DNA of 64,000 nt from Epiperipatus broadwayi (Eukaryota > Onychophora > Udeonychophora > Euonychophora > Peripatidae): contig JAQFVV010006221.1 in assembly GCA_028023455.1 (NCBI GenBank), positions 1,676,001-1,740,000 on the forward strand. Direction: 5' to 3'. A model generated the notes under the pieces. It made no database searches and had not been told where the DNA came from. It saw only the letters and a list, made by a program, of their open reading frames with translations. The translations under genes were made by a program, and so were the position numbers. Below are positions 24,391 to 36,368 of this stretch, in pieces. Every line of letters starts with the position of its first letter. Positions within the stretch are counted from its first letter, which is position 1.

Positions 24391-25170
24391 CCCACATCCC
24401 TGTAGCTTAATTTTAGTATTTTATTCGTATTTAATCACTCAAATCCTTTATATTTTTTATATATAAAATATCTTTTCAAACTCTATACTATCAATATTGT
24501 TTATTTGCGTGTATATTTTATATATTTTGTTTGACTTGGGCATTCAATTACTTATACTGTATAATCAGAATTTGTCCAAACTTGCTATAGTGTGATACGA
24601 GCCATCTGTATTTATCTGTATTGTTGTTTCATTTAAGTCACGCTATATACACAAGGCGTGAATTACTTAAATATTGTCCCAAATGAATATTGTGACAATC
24701 TATGAATATTTCAAATATTGTATTTTCTATCAAAATAAAGTTTTATCGGCTCAACGCGCAAGATAGCATAATAATAATTTTGTACGGTAATGACCTAGAT
24801 ATGTAATAGGCTATCGTATGGAATTCAAAAAAATTCAATCATAAATAAAATATTGTAATCAATAAAAAAAAAAAAGTGAATGTTTTAATGAGTGCCTGTA
24901 GTTAAATGGAATAGTTATTAAAATTCATTTTGGGAAGCTAACAGTCTATTGATCCTTTTAACTGGTGACATGGCGCCCAAGAGTAATTTCATTAAACGGA
25001 GTTACTTCTAAAATAAATTTTGTCACCAGATGAAATTCTTTTATATGTAATTTGTTTTTTTCAACGTGTGTAAATTTTTCTTAGACCAAATAATGAGACG
25101 TGAATCGGATCAATAATTATGTAAATAAAAATTATGTATGCTAATCTTAAATAAAAAGGAACGAAATAAG

Positions 25171-26512
25171 TATACCCGGATCTAGCAAATGTTAACATAT
25201 ATAAATAAAATTGCTTGAGTTTAAAAATATATATGTTAGCGAAATATTTTGACAGATAGAATTTAAGAGATTTTTTTGTATATACGGGCAGTTAAAATAT
25301 ATATGTTGGCAGCAGATTTAAACAAGAAATTTTTTCAGTAATAAAAGGGTAGTAGTCAGGGTTTTTAGTGATAAACATAAAAGCAGTAATTAAGCCAACA
25401 GAACTGAGAGGGAGAAAGGCTATTAGCCATTAATAAAGTTATAATCAAACATAATAATCGCAGAGTTAAACAAGGAATAAAAATAAATAAAACAGAGATA
25501 ACCGTAAAACAGTTTAATAATTTTTTTAGGATATATTAAATAGTTAGCATCCAAGGCCATGGAAAATACGGATATTAATGAGGTCCATTTCCGGACAATT
25601 ATAGAATTGTTTAAGCAAGGTGAAGAAAGAGTGAAAAGATGGGCAGAAGAAAGCCGAAGGAGAGGTGAGGAACTTAGAGCACTGTACAGGCTCCTCCCTG
25701 GATGGCAAGAGATGGCAGATAAACCCCTGAACCAGAAAGTTGAGACAAATGATTCCGCAAAGAAGACTGATACACCAGACCTGGGACCTCGAACTCAGCC
25801 AACCAAGCTCAACACTAGAATATTCCATGAAGTAAAAAAATGTCCCGAACTTTCTTTGGAAAGAGTACTTCCATTAAATGATGTCCGGGACACAGGACAT
25901 CAAACCCAGCTAACCAAGCTTCGTCACATAAAATTTTTTTACGAAGTCAAAAAATGTCCACAACTGTATTTAGATGAGATATTTCCAGCCAAGAATGTAC
26001 GGGACTTACGGATTCAAACCCATCTAACCGTGCTTACCACCAACATCAAAGTACTTAAAGAAAACCAGGAAAATATCCTACCTGATATAGCAAGAATATA
26101 TCGAATAAAGGAAATAGTGAAAACAATGATGGCACTGGATTTCAGTTCATGGGCCAAGGAGTCACCAGATAAGGCAAATAATTGCAACAGCCTAAAGCTT
26201 CAGTTATTAACAACTACTCTGGATTTCAATCCCTGGGCCAAAGAACCGCCAGACAAGGTAAAGAGAGCTGATAATCTGAGACTGCAGTCATCAAATTATA
26301 AAAGCAGTGATTACCCACCAAACCCAGGATTATAGTAGTTTTTTTAAAACAAAAAATGAAATAAAAATGGACACATTACAGGATAAATGAGCAAGGAGAT
26401 AGGATATAACCAATATTAAACTTGTAAAATGTTAAATAAAATTTGTTGAAAGGGGAAAATAATAGACAAAATGTTCGCTAGATAGTAGATTTATTAATAT
26501 GATCCGGGTATA
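25171..26512 (+). mobile_element. TIR-bounded 1.34 kb element carrying an ORF
   Basis: A perfect 12-bp inverted terminal pair, TATACCCGGATC (25171-25182) and GATCCGGGTATA (26501-26512), brackets the 258-aa ORF at 25559-26335. If the outer TA or TATA is the target duplication, the ends are CCCGGATC. Subterminal TCTAGCAAATGTT (left) and, on the complement of the right, TCTAGCGAACATT support the pairing. No transposase motif is seen, so it would be non-autonomous, or the ORF is something new. I know of no family with this combination. Confidence 0.5.
25559..26335 (+). CDS. 258-aa internally repetitive protein of unknown function
   Basis: Intact ORF, markedly less AT-rich than its flanks, with a good initiation context (AAGGCCATGG). 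The N-terminus (residues 1-52) is charged and helical-looking: KQGEERVKRWAEESRRRGEE, then LRALYRLLPGW. Residues 81-117 and 118-155 are two copies of a 37-38 aa unit with the core EVKKCP-L-L--(V/I)(L/F)P---VRD. A partial third starts at 156 (LTVL). Residues 193-215 and 221-243 are two copies of a second unit: LDF--WAKE-PDK----(N)-L-LQ. No signal peptide, membrane segment, zinc finger or catalytic motif is visible, and each Cys is single per repeat (95, 133). Lying between short TIRs, it may be a transposon cargo protein, a gag-like or DNA-binding protein, or a captured host fragment. I do not recognise the family. Confidence 0.6.
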   Translation: MENTDINEVHFRTIIELFKQGEERVKRWAEESRRRGEELRALYRLLPGWQEMADKPLNQKVETNDSAKKTDTPDLGPRTQPTKLNTRIFHEVKKCPELSLERVLPLNDVRDTGHQTQLTKLRHIKFFYEVKKCPQLYLDEIFPAKNVRDLRIQTHLTVLTTNIKVLKENQENILPDIARIYRIKEIVKTMMALDFSSWAKESPDKANNCNSLKLQLLTTTLDFNPWAKEPPDKVKRADNLRLQSSNYKSSDYPPNPGL

Positions 26513-26658
26513 TAATTCAGTTTCATTTTTTCATTATATTTATATCCTGTACATTATGGGTTATCTTGTAAATTTTGTTTATGCAGGCTTCATAGGTGGA
26601 CACCTGTTGTAAGATCTTTTTTTTAACAATTTTTTTTGTTCCGTCACTAAGGGAATGT

Positions 26659-29356
26659 GAAACAGTAAGGTCTGCTTTGCAGATCTTCGTTTCACCTTTT
26701 CTCACCTATTTCCTACCTCATACCTTAGTTTGAACCCCAATCTATCATAGTGTGTCTGCAATACACTTATATACTGAAAATCATGCCTAATTTTAAACCA
26801 CAAGTACAATGCTCATATTATATATATAAGTCATTCCCAAATAAATAAAAGATTATAGATTATGTATATGTTCATATAATTTTGATTTATTAAAAAGTAG
26901 GTTATATAAGTCGTAATTGCGCACACATTATGATATGCATTTTAAAACATATCAAAATTATAAATTGTTAAAGTTATTTTGTTTGAATCTATATACAAAT
27001 ATATTACCATCATAATATATTTTGATTTAAAATATAATTCATTTAGTAAATATTCGTTTAGTAAATAGATTCAAATATTGCAATTTAAAAGGAAAATAAT
27101 TTTTGTTTAATTTAATAAAAGTCATTCCAAATATTTCTGTTAAAATAAATGATGGACAATAGTTTAATTAGTTAAATGTTCTATAAGTTTATCTAAAAAC
27201 AGCAGATGTCCACTTAAGGTTTTCTTTAATAAAAGTAATTTTTAATTAAATCTAGTTAGTAATTCGAATGTCGACAGGGAAAGTAACAAAAGAAATTAAT
27301 TAATGTTGAATTCCTTTAGACATTCAGATGATTACAGCTGATAAGTCCGATATATTTTTGTAATGCTCCAGGGCAGTTCTATTGTTAAATTCTACTATAA
27401 AAAGGAGGTTTTTCTTCTGTTCTGGATTATTCTAATGTTTCTAAGAGAAATCATTCTGAGTTCTAGTCTAATAATTTGCTAACCTTGACATGACAGAGTA
27501 GAGGCATTAAGATGGCAATGTCTCCTTGGAATAGCCAGCTGCTGCTCCAGACCATCGGAAGCTATCACATAAGGAATCCTGGAACTGCTGCTGCCAAAAA
27601 TATGAACATTTCCAGATTTTGCTGTTAAATTATATAAAAACCTGCCGACCATCAATCTACCTAAATGCTTCTCCAGAGGTAACCCTAAATTAACCCAAGA
27701 GCTCTTGTGATAACTAACATGCTATAGCTATTTAAAATTGTTTTTCTTATATTTCACATAACTTCATTATGTATTTCTTTGACATGTTAAAATATCAACA
27801 TTTTGCTCTCTATCCTTGGGTTAATATTTTCTATTTATTAAGCTTTCTGTTATTTTATTATGATAATGTGTCAGAATCATCTTTGACCGAGTGAATTATT
27901 TCCTTTGTTGAAAATAAGACGCCGCTATGAAGGCATATTTTAAATTTCTAAATAATTTCCAATTTTATTATCTTGCAAATCACTCGTTCGAGGGCAATTC
28001 TTTTCTTTAATATATAATATAATCACATAGTTTAAAATCTGCATGTTATTAATTTTAATCTAATATGAGAGTATGTGCGAGGTCAATGATTAAATGTGTT
28101 TCCTAATGCATGATTGCATATATAAATCTATACTTACTTTTCAAGCCTGCAAGAATGCATTTTTCTATTTTAATTACCGTGCTCTACTTTAATTACAAAG
28201 TTCATCATTGACATCGAGAATGTGCGGACCCTTTTAAATGAATTTCTGGGAATTTGATTGGGCATTTCTCTTAATCCAAGTAAAACCCATTCAGTATGTT
28301 TTATATACACTAGTCTCATATTGCTGGTAAATGAATTGGTTGTTGAAACTGCTTTGTTTTAATTTTCCAAGAATTCTTCGCTTATTGCAGTTTCCAGGCA
28401 GAGTGTGTCCCCAAATGGCACACCTGGGAATTAAACGCAATCGTTACACAGTCGCTAAGTTTCGGCTGTTTATAAAATACTTTCCTACGGGTTAGCGGCG
28501 ATATGCCCTCCATAATTATTCCGGATCTTCAATATTGTTTTATTTTATATTTATTTTACAAAGCATCCGTGACTTAAATGTGTCACACCCTCCAACTTTA
28601 ATAAATGCATTATCAGCAATACTGACCTCCCAATGTAACTTTATTATTATTATTCTCTAATAAATGCTTTGACCACGTTCCCACTTTGTTGCTTAGTAAG
28701 CTTTTGTCCGTGCTATTCTCGAACTCAATAAATATTTTATAACACTTAATTTCAAATATTTTCTTAAACTTGTATAATTACTCAAAGCACCTTGCACATG
28801 TTCCTATCTCGTCAAGCACATTATCGTATTGCTATTAACCCGAGGAATAGAATATATCACTTTGCTTTAAAATCTTTTTTTTTATTTATTGGAATATAAT
28901 GCCAATAATTATTTAATATGCGTCCCTGTCTCATATAAGCAGACAGTGGTGTTATATATATAATTTATATGAATAAATTTTGTGAAATTATTTAAAACTA
29001 AACTTGATCTTATTTTATTGATTCATATCACTGTCTCGGTACATATATATATATATTTTTTTTTTTTCTGCATTCCTTTTGTAAATCCATAGACGTTAAT
29101 TAGCCACCCAAGCTTCTTTTAGTATAGAGTCTTTTGTTTCTCCCTGACCACCAGGCACCGGTCAAAGGTTATACTAGTAGTGGCATCAGATGCATTATCA
29201 CATAGATGGCACTGTGAAATTTGGACTTTAGATTCGAACTTAGTATATCTAGAAAATAATCCCTCCTAAAATGTTCAGTTTTGTGTCTGGGGTTTGAATT
29301 CTGCAGTGTGTTAGTGAGATAGATGATTCTGACTGTTACATAGTATTTTTTTTCCG
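26659..29356 (+). repeat. left arm of a 5.3 kb imperfect palindrome
   Basis: It starts GAAACAGTAAGGTCTGCTTT and ends CATAGTATTTTTTTTCCG. It is collinear with the reverse complement of 29376-31993 throughout. Relative to the right arm it has an extra ~100 bp around 29062-29160. Differences are mainly transitions, about 2% in some stretches (e.g. 27860-28050) and near 10% in others (28390-28510), judged by eye. Confidence 0.9.
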
Positions 29357-29375
29357 GGTCCATGGTCCATCAAGG
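29357..29375. other. palindrome centre (19-bp spacer)
   Basis: GGTCCATGGTCCATCAAGG lies between the two arms, so extrusion or transcript folding would leave a short loop. Confidence 0.85.
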
Positions 29376-31993
29376 CGGAAAAAAAATACTATGTAACAGT
29401 CAGAATCGTCTATCTCGCTAACACACTGCAGAATTCAAACCCCAGACATGACACTGAACATTCTAGGAGGGGTTGCCTTCTAGATATACTAAGTTCGAAT
29501 CTAAAGCCCAACTTTCACAGCGCCATCTACATGACAATGCATCTGATGCCACTACTAGTATGCAGAAAATATATATATAGACCGAGACAGTGATAGGAAT
29601 CAAATAAAATAAGAGATCAAATTTAGTTTTAAATAATTTCACAAAATTTATTCATATAAATTATATATATAATGTCACTGTCTGCTTATATGAGACAGGG
29701 ACACGTATTAAATAATTGTAGGCATTATATTCCCACAACTGACAAAAAGACTTTAAAACAAAGTGATGTATTCTATTCCTCGGGCTAATAGCATTACGAT
29801 AATGTGCTTGATGAGATAGGAACATGTGCGAGGTGCTTTGAGTAATTATACAAGTTTAAGAAAATATTTGAAATTAAGTGTTATAAAATATTTATTGATT
29901 TCAAGAATAGCACGGACAAAATCTTACTAAGCAACAAAGTGGGAATGGGATCAAGGCATTTATTTGATAATAATATTAATAGAGCTACATTGGGAGGTCA
30001 GTATTGCTGATAATGAATTTATTAAAGTTGGAGGGTGTGACGTTTAAGTCATGGATGCTTTATAAAATAAATATAAAATAAAACAATATTACATATCCGG
30101 AATGATTATGGAGGGCATATCGCCGCTAACCCGTAAGAAAGTATTTTATGAACAGCTGAAACTTAGCGACTGGATGACAATTGCATTTAATTCCCAGGTG
30201 TGTCATTCGAGGACACACTCTGCCTGGAAACCACAAAAAGGTGAAGAGAATGGCCTTAGCCATGTAAAGGATCCTTGGAAAAATAAAACAAAGTGGTCTC
30301 AACAACCAATTCATTTACCAGCAATACGAGACGAGTGTATACAAAACATACTGAATGGGTTTTACTTGGATTAAGAGAAATGCCCAATCAAATCCCCAGA
30401 ATTTCATTTAAAAGGGTCCACACATTCTCTACGTCAATGATGAACTTTGTAATTAAAGTAGAACACGGTAATTAAAATAGAAAAATGCATTCTTGCAGGC
30501 TTAAAAAGTAAGTATAGATTTATATATGCAATCATGCATTAGGGGACACATTTAATCATTGACCTGGCACATACTCTCATATTAGATTAAAATCAATAAC
30601 ATGCAGATTTTAAACTATGTGATTATATTATATATTAAAGAAAAGAATTGCCCTCGAACGAGTGATTTGCAAGATAATAAAATTGGAAATTATTTAGAAA
30701 TTTAAAATATACCTTCATAGCGGCATCTTATTTTCAACAAAGGGAATAATTCACTCGGTCAAAGATGATTCTGACACATTATCATAATAAAATAACAGAA
30801 AGCTTAATAAATAGAAAATATTAACCCAAGGATAGAGAGCAAAATGTTAATATTTTAACATGTTAAAGAAATACATAATGAAGTTATGTGAAATATAAGA
30901 AAAACAATTTTAAATAGCTATAGCATGTTAGTTATCACAAGAGCTCTTGGGTTAATTTAGGGTTACCTCTGGAGGAGCATTTAGGTAGATTGATGGTCAG
31001 CAGGTTTTTATATAATTTAACAGCAAAATCTGGAAATGTTCATATTTTTGGCAGCAGCAGCAGTTCCGAGGTTCCTTATGTGATAGCTTCCGATGGTCTG
31101 GAGCAGCGTCCAGCTATTCCGAGGGGACATAGCCATCGTAACACCTCTACTCTGTCATGTCAAGGATAGCAAATTATTAGAATAGAACTCAGAATGATTT
31201 CTCTTAGAAACATTAGAATGGAGCACAAAAGAAAACCCTTCTTTTTATAGTAAACTTTATAACAATAGAACTGCCCTGGAGCATTACAAAATATATCGAA
31301 CTTATCAGCTGTAATTAAATCTATCCGAATGTCTAAAGGAATTCAACATTAATTAATTTCTTTTGTTAATTTCCCTGTTGACATTTGAATTACAAACTAG
31401 ATTTAATTAAAAATTACTTTTACTAATTAAAGAAAACCGTAAGTGGACATGTGCTGTTTTTAGTTAAACTTATAGAACATTAACTAATTAAACTATTGTC
31501 CCTGATTTATTTAAACAGAAATATTTGGAATAACTTTTATTAAATTAAAGTAAATGATTTTACTTTTTAAATTGCAATATTTGAATCTATTTACTAAATG
31601 AATATTTACTAAATGAATTTTATTTTAAATCAAAATATATTACGACAGTAATATATTTGTAAATAGATTCAAACAAAATAACTTTAACAATTTATAATTT
31701 TGATATGTTTTAAAATGCATATCATAGTGTGTGCGCAATTACAACTTATATAACCTACTTTTAAATAAATGTAAATTATGTGAACAAATACATAATTCAT
31801 AATATTTTATTTGGGAATAAGTTATATATATAATAAGAGCATTGTGCTCGTGGTTTAAAATTAGGCAGGATTTTCGGTATATAAGTGTATTGCAGACACA
31901 CTATGATAGATTGGGGTTCAAACTAAGGTATGAGGGTAGGAAGTAGGTGAAAAAAGGTGAAACGAAGATCTGCAAAGCAGACCTTACTGTTTC
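29376..31993 (-). repeat. right arm of a 5.3 kb imperfect palindrome
   Basis: It starts CGGAAAAAAAATACTATG and ends GCAGACCTTACTGTTTC, the inverse of the left arm's start. It has about 35 bp at 30230-30265 not in the left arm. Similarity stops abruptly at both outer edges, with no clear target duplication. The 90-codon ORF at 30102-30374 corresponds to a 43-codon frame at 28382-28513 (minus) with many amino-acid changes, so it shows no sign of selection. Confidence 0.9.
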
Positions 31994-31995
31994 AA

Positions 31996-33068
31996 TATGG
32001 ACTGTGATTTTTCAAAACTCGCGTAAAAGCAAAGCACCAACGTAAAATTTACTTTAAAATTCGTGCAAAAAAATATAAGGAAATAAAATATGACTAATAA
32101 AAAATTTTAAATTTGAATAAAATTGATACAAGACAAACTCTTTTTAGCTATAATATTTAATTTTATTCAAAATAATATATTTTTATGTATAATTTACAGT
32201 ACAGTAATTTACATTTTTTTATACACATTTTAATTATTATCGCCATTTGCTGATAAACTGTTTCGTTTGCAAACTGCTAAAAAATAGATTTTCACATGAG
32301 GAAATACAACTAGCACCAAGTTCACTCTCACATTGTGTTAATGGTTTTCTGTTAACAACGTAATTAGTAATTAATCTTTGAGATGATGATTTTATTAATT
32401 GTTTATGAACTTAGACTTATGATAATAAAAAGACATTTATTCACCACTACTGGGAAAAATTTAATTAAAACTAACAACTAAAAATTAAATTCTTATTTTT
32501 GTCTTTAATTTTGTAATTTTCAATTCCGTTTAAAAATCAAATTTCATTTTACATCACATTAATTTCAAGTTGCCATAAATAATTTTTAAATTGTTAATTA
32601 CAATTAAAAATCAGATTTTAATTGTCAAATTTAATTGTGCCCACTGCTGTTACTCACCTTTTAAAAATAAACTTGTGGACACTAAATGATTAATAATTGA
32701 TTATGTTCTTTTTTAAAATGCAAAAACAGAATATAATTTAAAATGCAAAATTAACACGCACAATGTTTGAACAAATTTACATTATAATCTTGTAAAATTT
32801 AATGTGTGAATACATAAAATGTGGAAATCATGATTTTAATTTCATTATTGCATAAAATCTTACTATTATAAAGCACTGAAAATATTGAAATTACTAAGAT
32901 GAAAGTCGAATTCCAATAATGTGCTATTACTTTCAATATAACGTAAGTGCGCGAAATTTATTATTTAAAGTAATATCGCATTATCAGAGTTCGACTTCCG
33001 GTGAAACATATGAATCGTGTAACTTCAAAATTGTGTTAAATAAGTCCGCGTAAAAAGAGACCCAGTCA
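31996..33068. mobile_element. pogo/Tigger-like MITE or right part of a larger element
   Basis: The left part (ACTCGCGTAAAAGC, AACGTAAAATTTACTTTAAA) resembles 24320-24365. The right end reads inward CTGGGTCTCTTTTTACGCGG (complement of 33049-33068) and abuts a TA repeat. Near the right end is TCGCATTATCAGAGTTCGAC, a module also found in the MITE at 59104-59418. No ORF. Confidence 0.4.
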
Positions 33069-34235
33069 TATATATATATATATATATATATTTTAATGGT
33101 CCATTTTCTGCATGGGATGGGAATCATATCATATTACAGTCTGACCTAGGGTCTTTTTGTAGAATGCAGTGAGTGATGCGATAAAGAACCTGATCAATGA
33201 TTGTGTCCATCTTCAATGGGTAGTTCAAATGATTATGCATTAAATCTGAACACAATTTATATCAGTTCACCCATTTCCTACCCCTCTTTCAGATTTCATT
33301 TCATCACAGATTTCAGACTCAGGGAGATGTTGTGATTGATTTTCTTCAGGGATGAATCTACATAAATAACAATATGCTCACTTCTATAAAAGTGCAATGA
33401 ATTAATGACTTCTCAACTAATCTTGCTAAAATATTATGACATAATAAAAAGAGTAAGTGTGGGCATATAATTTAGATAATATGTAATCATGCTGAAATAG
33501 AATGATTTAAATAAATCAGAGACTTCTTAAAGTTTCAAAGTGATTTAAGATGTTTTATCTTAACAAAGAAAAATTAAGAATTATTCAAAAAGGAATACCA
33601 ACATCAAGTTGGTGAAAGCCTGGCATGTATCCCTAACATTTAATAAGATAATTGAATGATTCAAACCATCCCCTTTCTACCCCTATTAGGTATGTATCAT
33701 TAGCACTAAGTATTTACAAATTTATTCCAATTTAAAATAAAAATTCTAACAAGTTTATATTTAAACCCAAAACTGTAGAATAATGGGTAGTATCCTTGCA
33801 GCTTGTTCCAACTGACAAAGTCCATCTTCCTTGGAAAAGAAGTCCCCTGTATATTAATAATCTACTGCTGATAGTAAAGTACATGTATTCAAGAAGAATA
33901 GTCTTTCATACCAAAGAGAAAAAAATAAACAAGAGTTAGTTAATTAGTATAACAAGTTAACAAACAATACTATCCTGTACATAGTAAGAGTTCTTAAAGT
34001 GGACAAAGTAAAATCTTATCTCCCATATTAAGTTAGGTGATCTCTCAAGCTTGTTTCAGAAGGGAAACCTAAATTTTATTTATTACACAACAAAAATATT
34101 TGTTAATCCTATAAGCTGTAATCCTCCCTTTTCATTTTGTGATTTGAGAAATGAAATGATCCAATCTAGGCATATGCTTTCCCATTGTTCAAAGATAAAG
34201 TTTAAAGTTCAGATGATTTATTTAAATAAGATGTG

Positions 34236-35284
34236 ATATGTTGGACTATTTCCATCATTTATGAGTGAATGTTGAATGTACAGAAAATTTTAAACTTTAT
34301 TTAAACTTTTCAAATACAAACAACTTGTTAGTAATAACACACATATAGACAATACAGATTAGTAATTACACAATGTTTCGAGTAGTATTATTCTCCACTC
34401 TTCTTCAGGTGTTGCTGGCCTATATGCACAGTGACAATATTCACTTAGAAGTTGAACTCGCACCTTTAGATTCTTGTATATTGAATTTAAGGCAAACGCT
34501 CTACCAACTGAGCTATTCTGTCAAAGGCAACATATAGTAGAAATTTGATATATTTATATATGAGGGCTGGTTCAAATCCTCCTGAGTCCTTCAATTTTTT
34601 TTTTAACAAGTCTAATTATTTTTATTTTTACTTTTTCCTAAGAGCAAAATTAATTAGAGGCTTCCATACATTGTGTATTGACACACTGGGTTGACTTACA
34701 GAATTATTTATCATTGTCATATGAGCAGCTTCCTTGAATTTTCTTCTATGCATTTTTTCCTCTTTATCCAATATTTTTGTATTTTCCCACTTAAGCACAT
34801 GGTCATTAGTACATACATGATCTGCTATGGTAGACATTTATTTTTTCTCTTTTAACCATTAATTTGTGTTCCTTCAATCGTTCAACATGTCTCACCAATG
34901 TATTTCCTTCCACATTCACATGGTATTTCATAGATGCAGTTTTTGTTCTTCAACATTTCCAGTTTAGGCTTAGTAGAAGTAAGCATTCCTCGAAGTGTGG
35001 TAAGGCTTTGGAAAGCAGTCCTAATATTATATTGACTGCAGATTTTCTTTAGTTTGTCTGCCATTCCTGGTATGTATGGATACACCACTGTACCAATAAC
35101 TGTTTTCTCTTTTGGTGTCTCTTTGTGTTGTCTATTGAAGGTTTTTCTGATGACTGCTGATGGATAACCATTCTTCATAAGCATTTGTTCTATGTGAATC
35201 TTTTCTTTTTCCAAGTCACTGGATTCTGAACAAACCTCCTTTGCTCTGTTCCATAATGATAGTACAATATCTTGTTTAGTGCTT
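34236..35284 (-). pseudogene. Penelope-like element 3' fragment (RT tail plus GIY-YIG endonuclease)
   Basis: The minus-strand frame from about 35284 runs in to NGYPSAVIRKTFNRQ, PYIPGMADKLKKI, then NCIYEIPCECGRKYIGETC. This is the YEIPC-CG--YIGET start of the GIY-YIG nuclease with the extra Cys pair typical of PLEs. After a frameshift near 34840 the nuclease continues STIADHVCTNDHVLKWENTK, with the paired His residues and following Trp expected in the family. It ends at about 34628. PLEs use this domain for target-primed integration. The reverse transcriptase core is absent (5' truncation). The insertion splits an LTR, whose two parts resume at 34236 and 35285. Confidence 0.8.
34370..34545 (-). 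repeat. tRNA-like and CTGAAGAAG/GAAACATTG motifs in the PLE 3' region
   Basis: Downstream of the nuclease the minus strand has a tRNA-like segment: A box TAGCTCAGTTGGTAGAGCG at about 34507-34525 and a B-box-like GGTGCGAGTTCAACT at about 34453-34467. Then come CCTGAAGAAGAGTGGAGAAT and CTACTCGAAACATTGTG, a combination often seen at PLE 3' ends. It cannot be a working tRNA: the anticodon arm is irregular and too long. Confidence 0.65.
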
Positions 35285-36353
35285 TTTGTATGTCTTAAGA
35301 ATGTCCTATAAAATGTTTGTAAACCTCATAGCAAAGTCCCTTGATCTTGAAAACTCATACTCTTTCTGAGATTCATACAATAGTATGGTGAGTGTTGTTG
35401 GTCAGTTTCAGCATGATGCTACCCTCTTGTAGAGTCCATGTCATCCTCTGCAAGCTGATATAGTGAAACTAAAGTAGAAGTTTATTCTATAAAATTTTGG
35501 CATCTCAACTAGACATTCAATGGATGAATTAATGTTTACATCTGGTAAGCATCTACACAAGACCTTCATGGCAAGTTGTTTAGCCAAAAAACATTGGAGT
35601 AGCTTTTCAATGACTTGAATATTCTTGCTTATAAATTATTTAATGTTAAAAGCTTCAAAATGTGCTTCTGCAATATATATATATGACACAAAATTACTCT
35701 TCTGATAATATTCAAACAATGTGCTACTATTCCTTTATAGTTTTCTTAATAGATGACATTTCTATTCTTCTGAATGGTTGCTGTCTAATAGGAAACTCCT
35801 TTAGAAGCAGGCTTGCAATATTGTAAAAGAGTTTCTTGCTGTCAAAGGCTAAGTAGAAAAATAATTCTTTTGGCTTAGTCAACCATCTTTGCAATTATTC
35901 TCATATTTGAATCTGAAAAAATATCTTTTTTGTATATATATTTTTATTATCTTCACGAGGTTTTTACATATAGTGATACTGTTTTCAATTAAGTAATTAA
36001 ATGATAAACTTTCATCTTTTAAACAATGGGTTGCTTGGATATGCTTGACCTAGATCATCTTTAGGTTCTAAAGTTCAAGTCTTAGTGTCCATCACTATTA
36101 AACAATAGGTTCACTTTTGTTTTATCTATATATGTGGAACATTTAATCCTTAATTGTTATGTCTAGTTAGGGAAATGTATTTTTAAAAGCTAATGTTTGC
36201 TAATTGACATTACTAATATTTGTGTAAGTTAACTTTTTGTGTGTGTATTATGTTGACCTCAATCTTTTATATGTTACAATATTTATTAGAGTGTACTGGT
36301 TTACAAATGAGCATGTTCCTGTGCATTTACATAAGTTGTAAGTGACTCTTACA

Positions 36354-36368
36354 ACATCCCCATCCTTA
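36354..36368 (-). promoter_or_regulatory. polypurine tract of the LTR element
   Basis: On the minus strand TAAGGATGGGGATGT lies directly against the 3' LTR start, the position from which plus-strand DNA synthesis is primed. Confidence 0.6.

Larger units (their letters stand above)
33092..36353 (-). repeat. 3' LTR, interrupted
   Basis: Made of 33092-34235 and about 35285-36353, split by a Penelope-like fragment. On the minus strand it starts TGTAAGAGTCAC. The TGTAA opening of the partner copy is altered to TTTAA at its far end (33092). It contains the same landmarks as the 5' LTR: GACCTAGGGTCTTT, TTTATATTTAAACC, CAATGGGTTGCTTGGATATG and TATTATGTTGACCTCAATC. Confidence 0.85.

Noticed and set aside
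26523-26705. 60-aa minus-strand ORF at the left palindrome edge
   Set aside because: It crosses the boundary between spacer and palindrome arm, so it cannot be an old conserved gene.
30102-30374. 90-aa ORF in the right palindrome arm as a gene
   Set aside because: The left-arm counterpart (28382-28513, minus) ends after 43 codons and differs at many residues, so there is no sign of selection.
26659-31993. Palindrome as a pure assembly fold-back artefact
   Set aside because: The arms differ by substitutions and by ~100 bp and ~35 bp indels, which a read fold-back would not produce.
34450-34530. Functional tRNA gene on the minus strand
   Set aside because: A and B boxes are present, but the anticodon arm does not fold and the segment sits in a PLE 3' region.
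34864-35052. 62-aa plus-strand ORF
   Set aside because: It is antisense to the Penelope-like nuclease frame, which carries the recognisable motifs.
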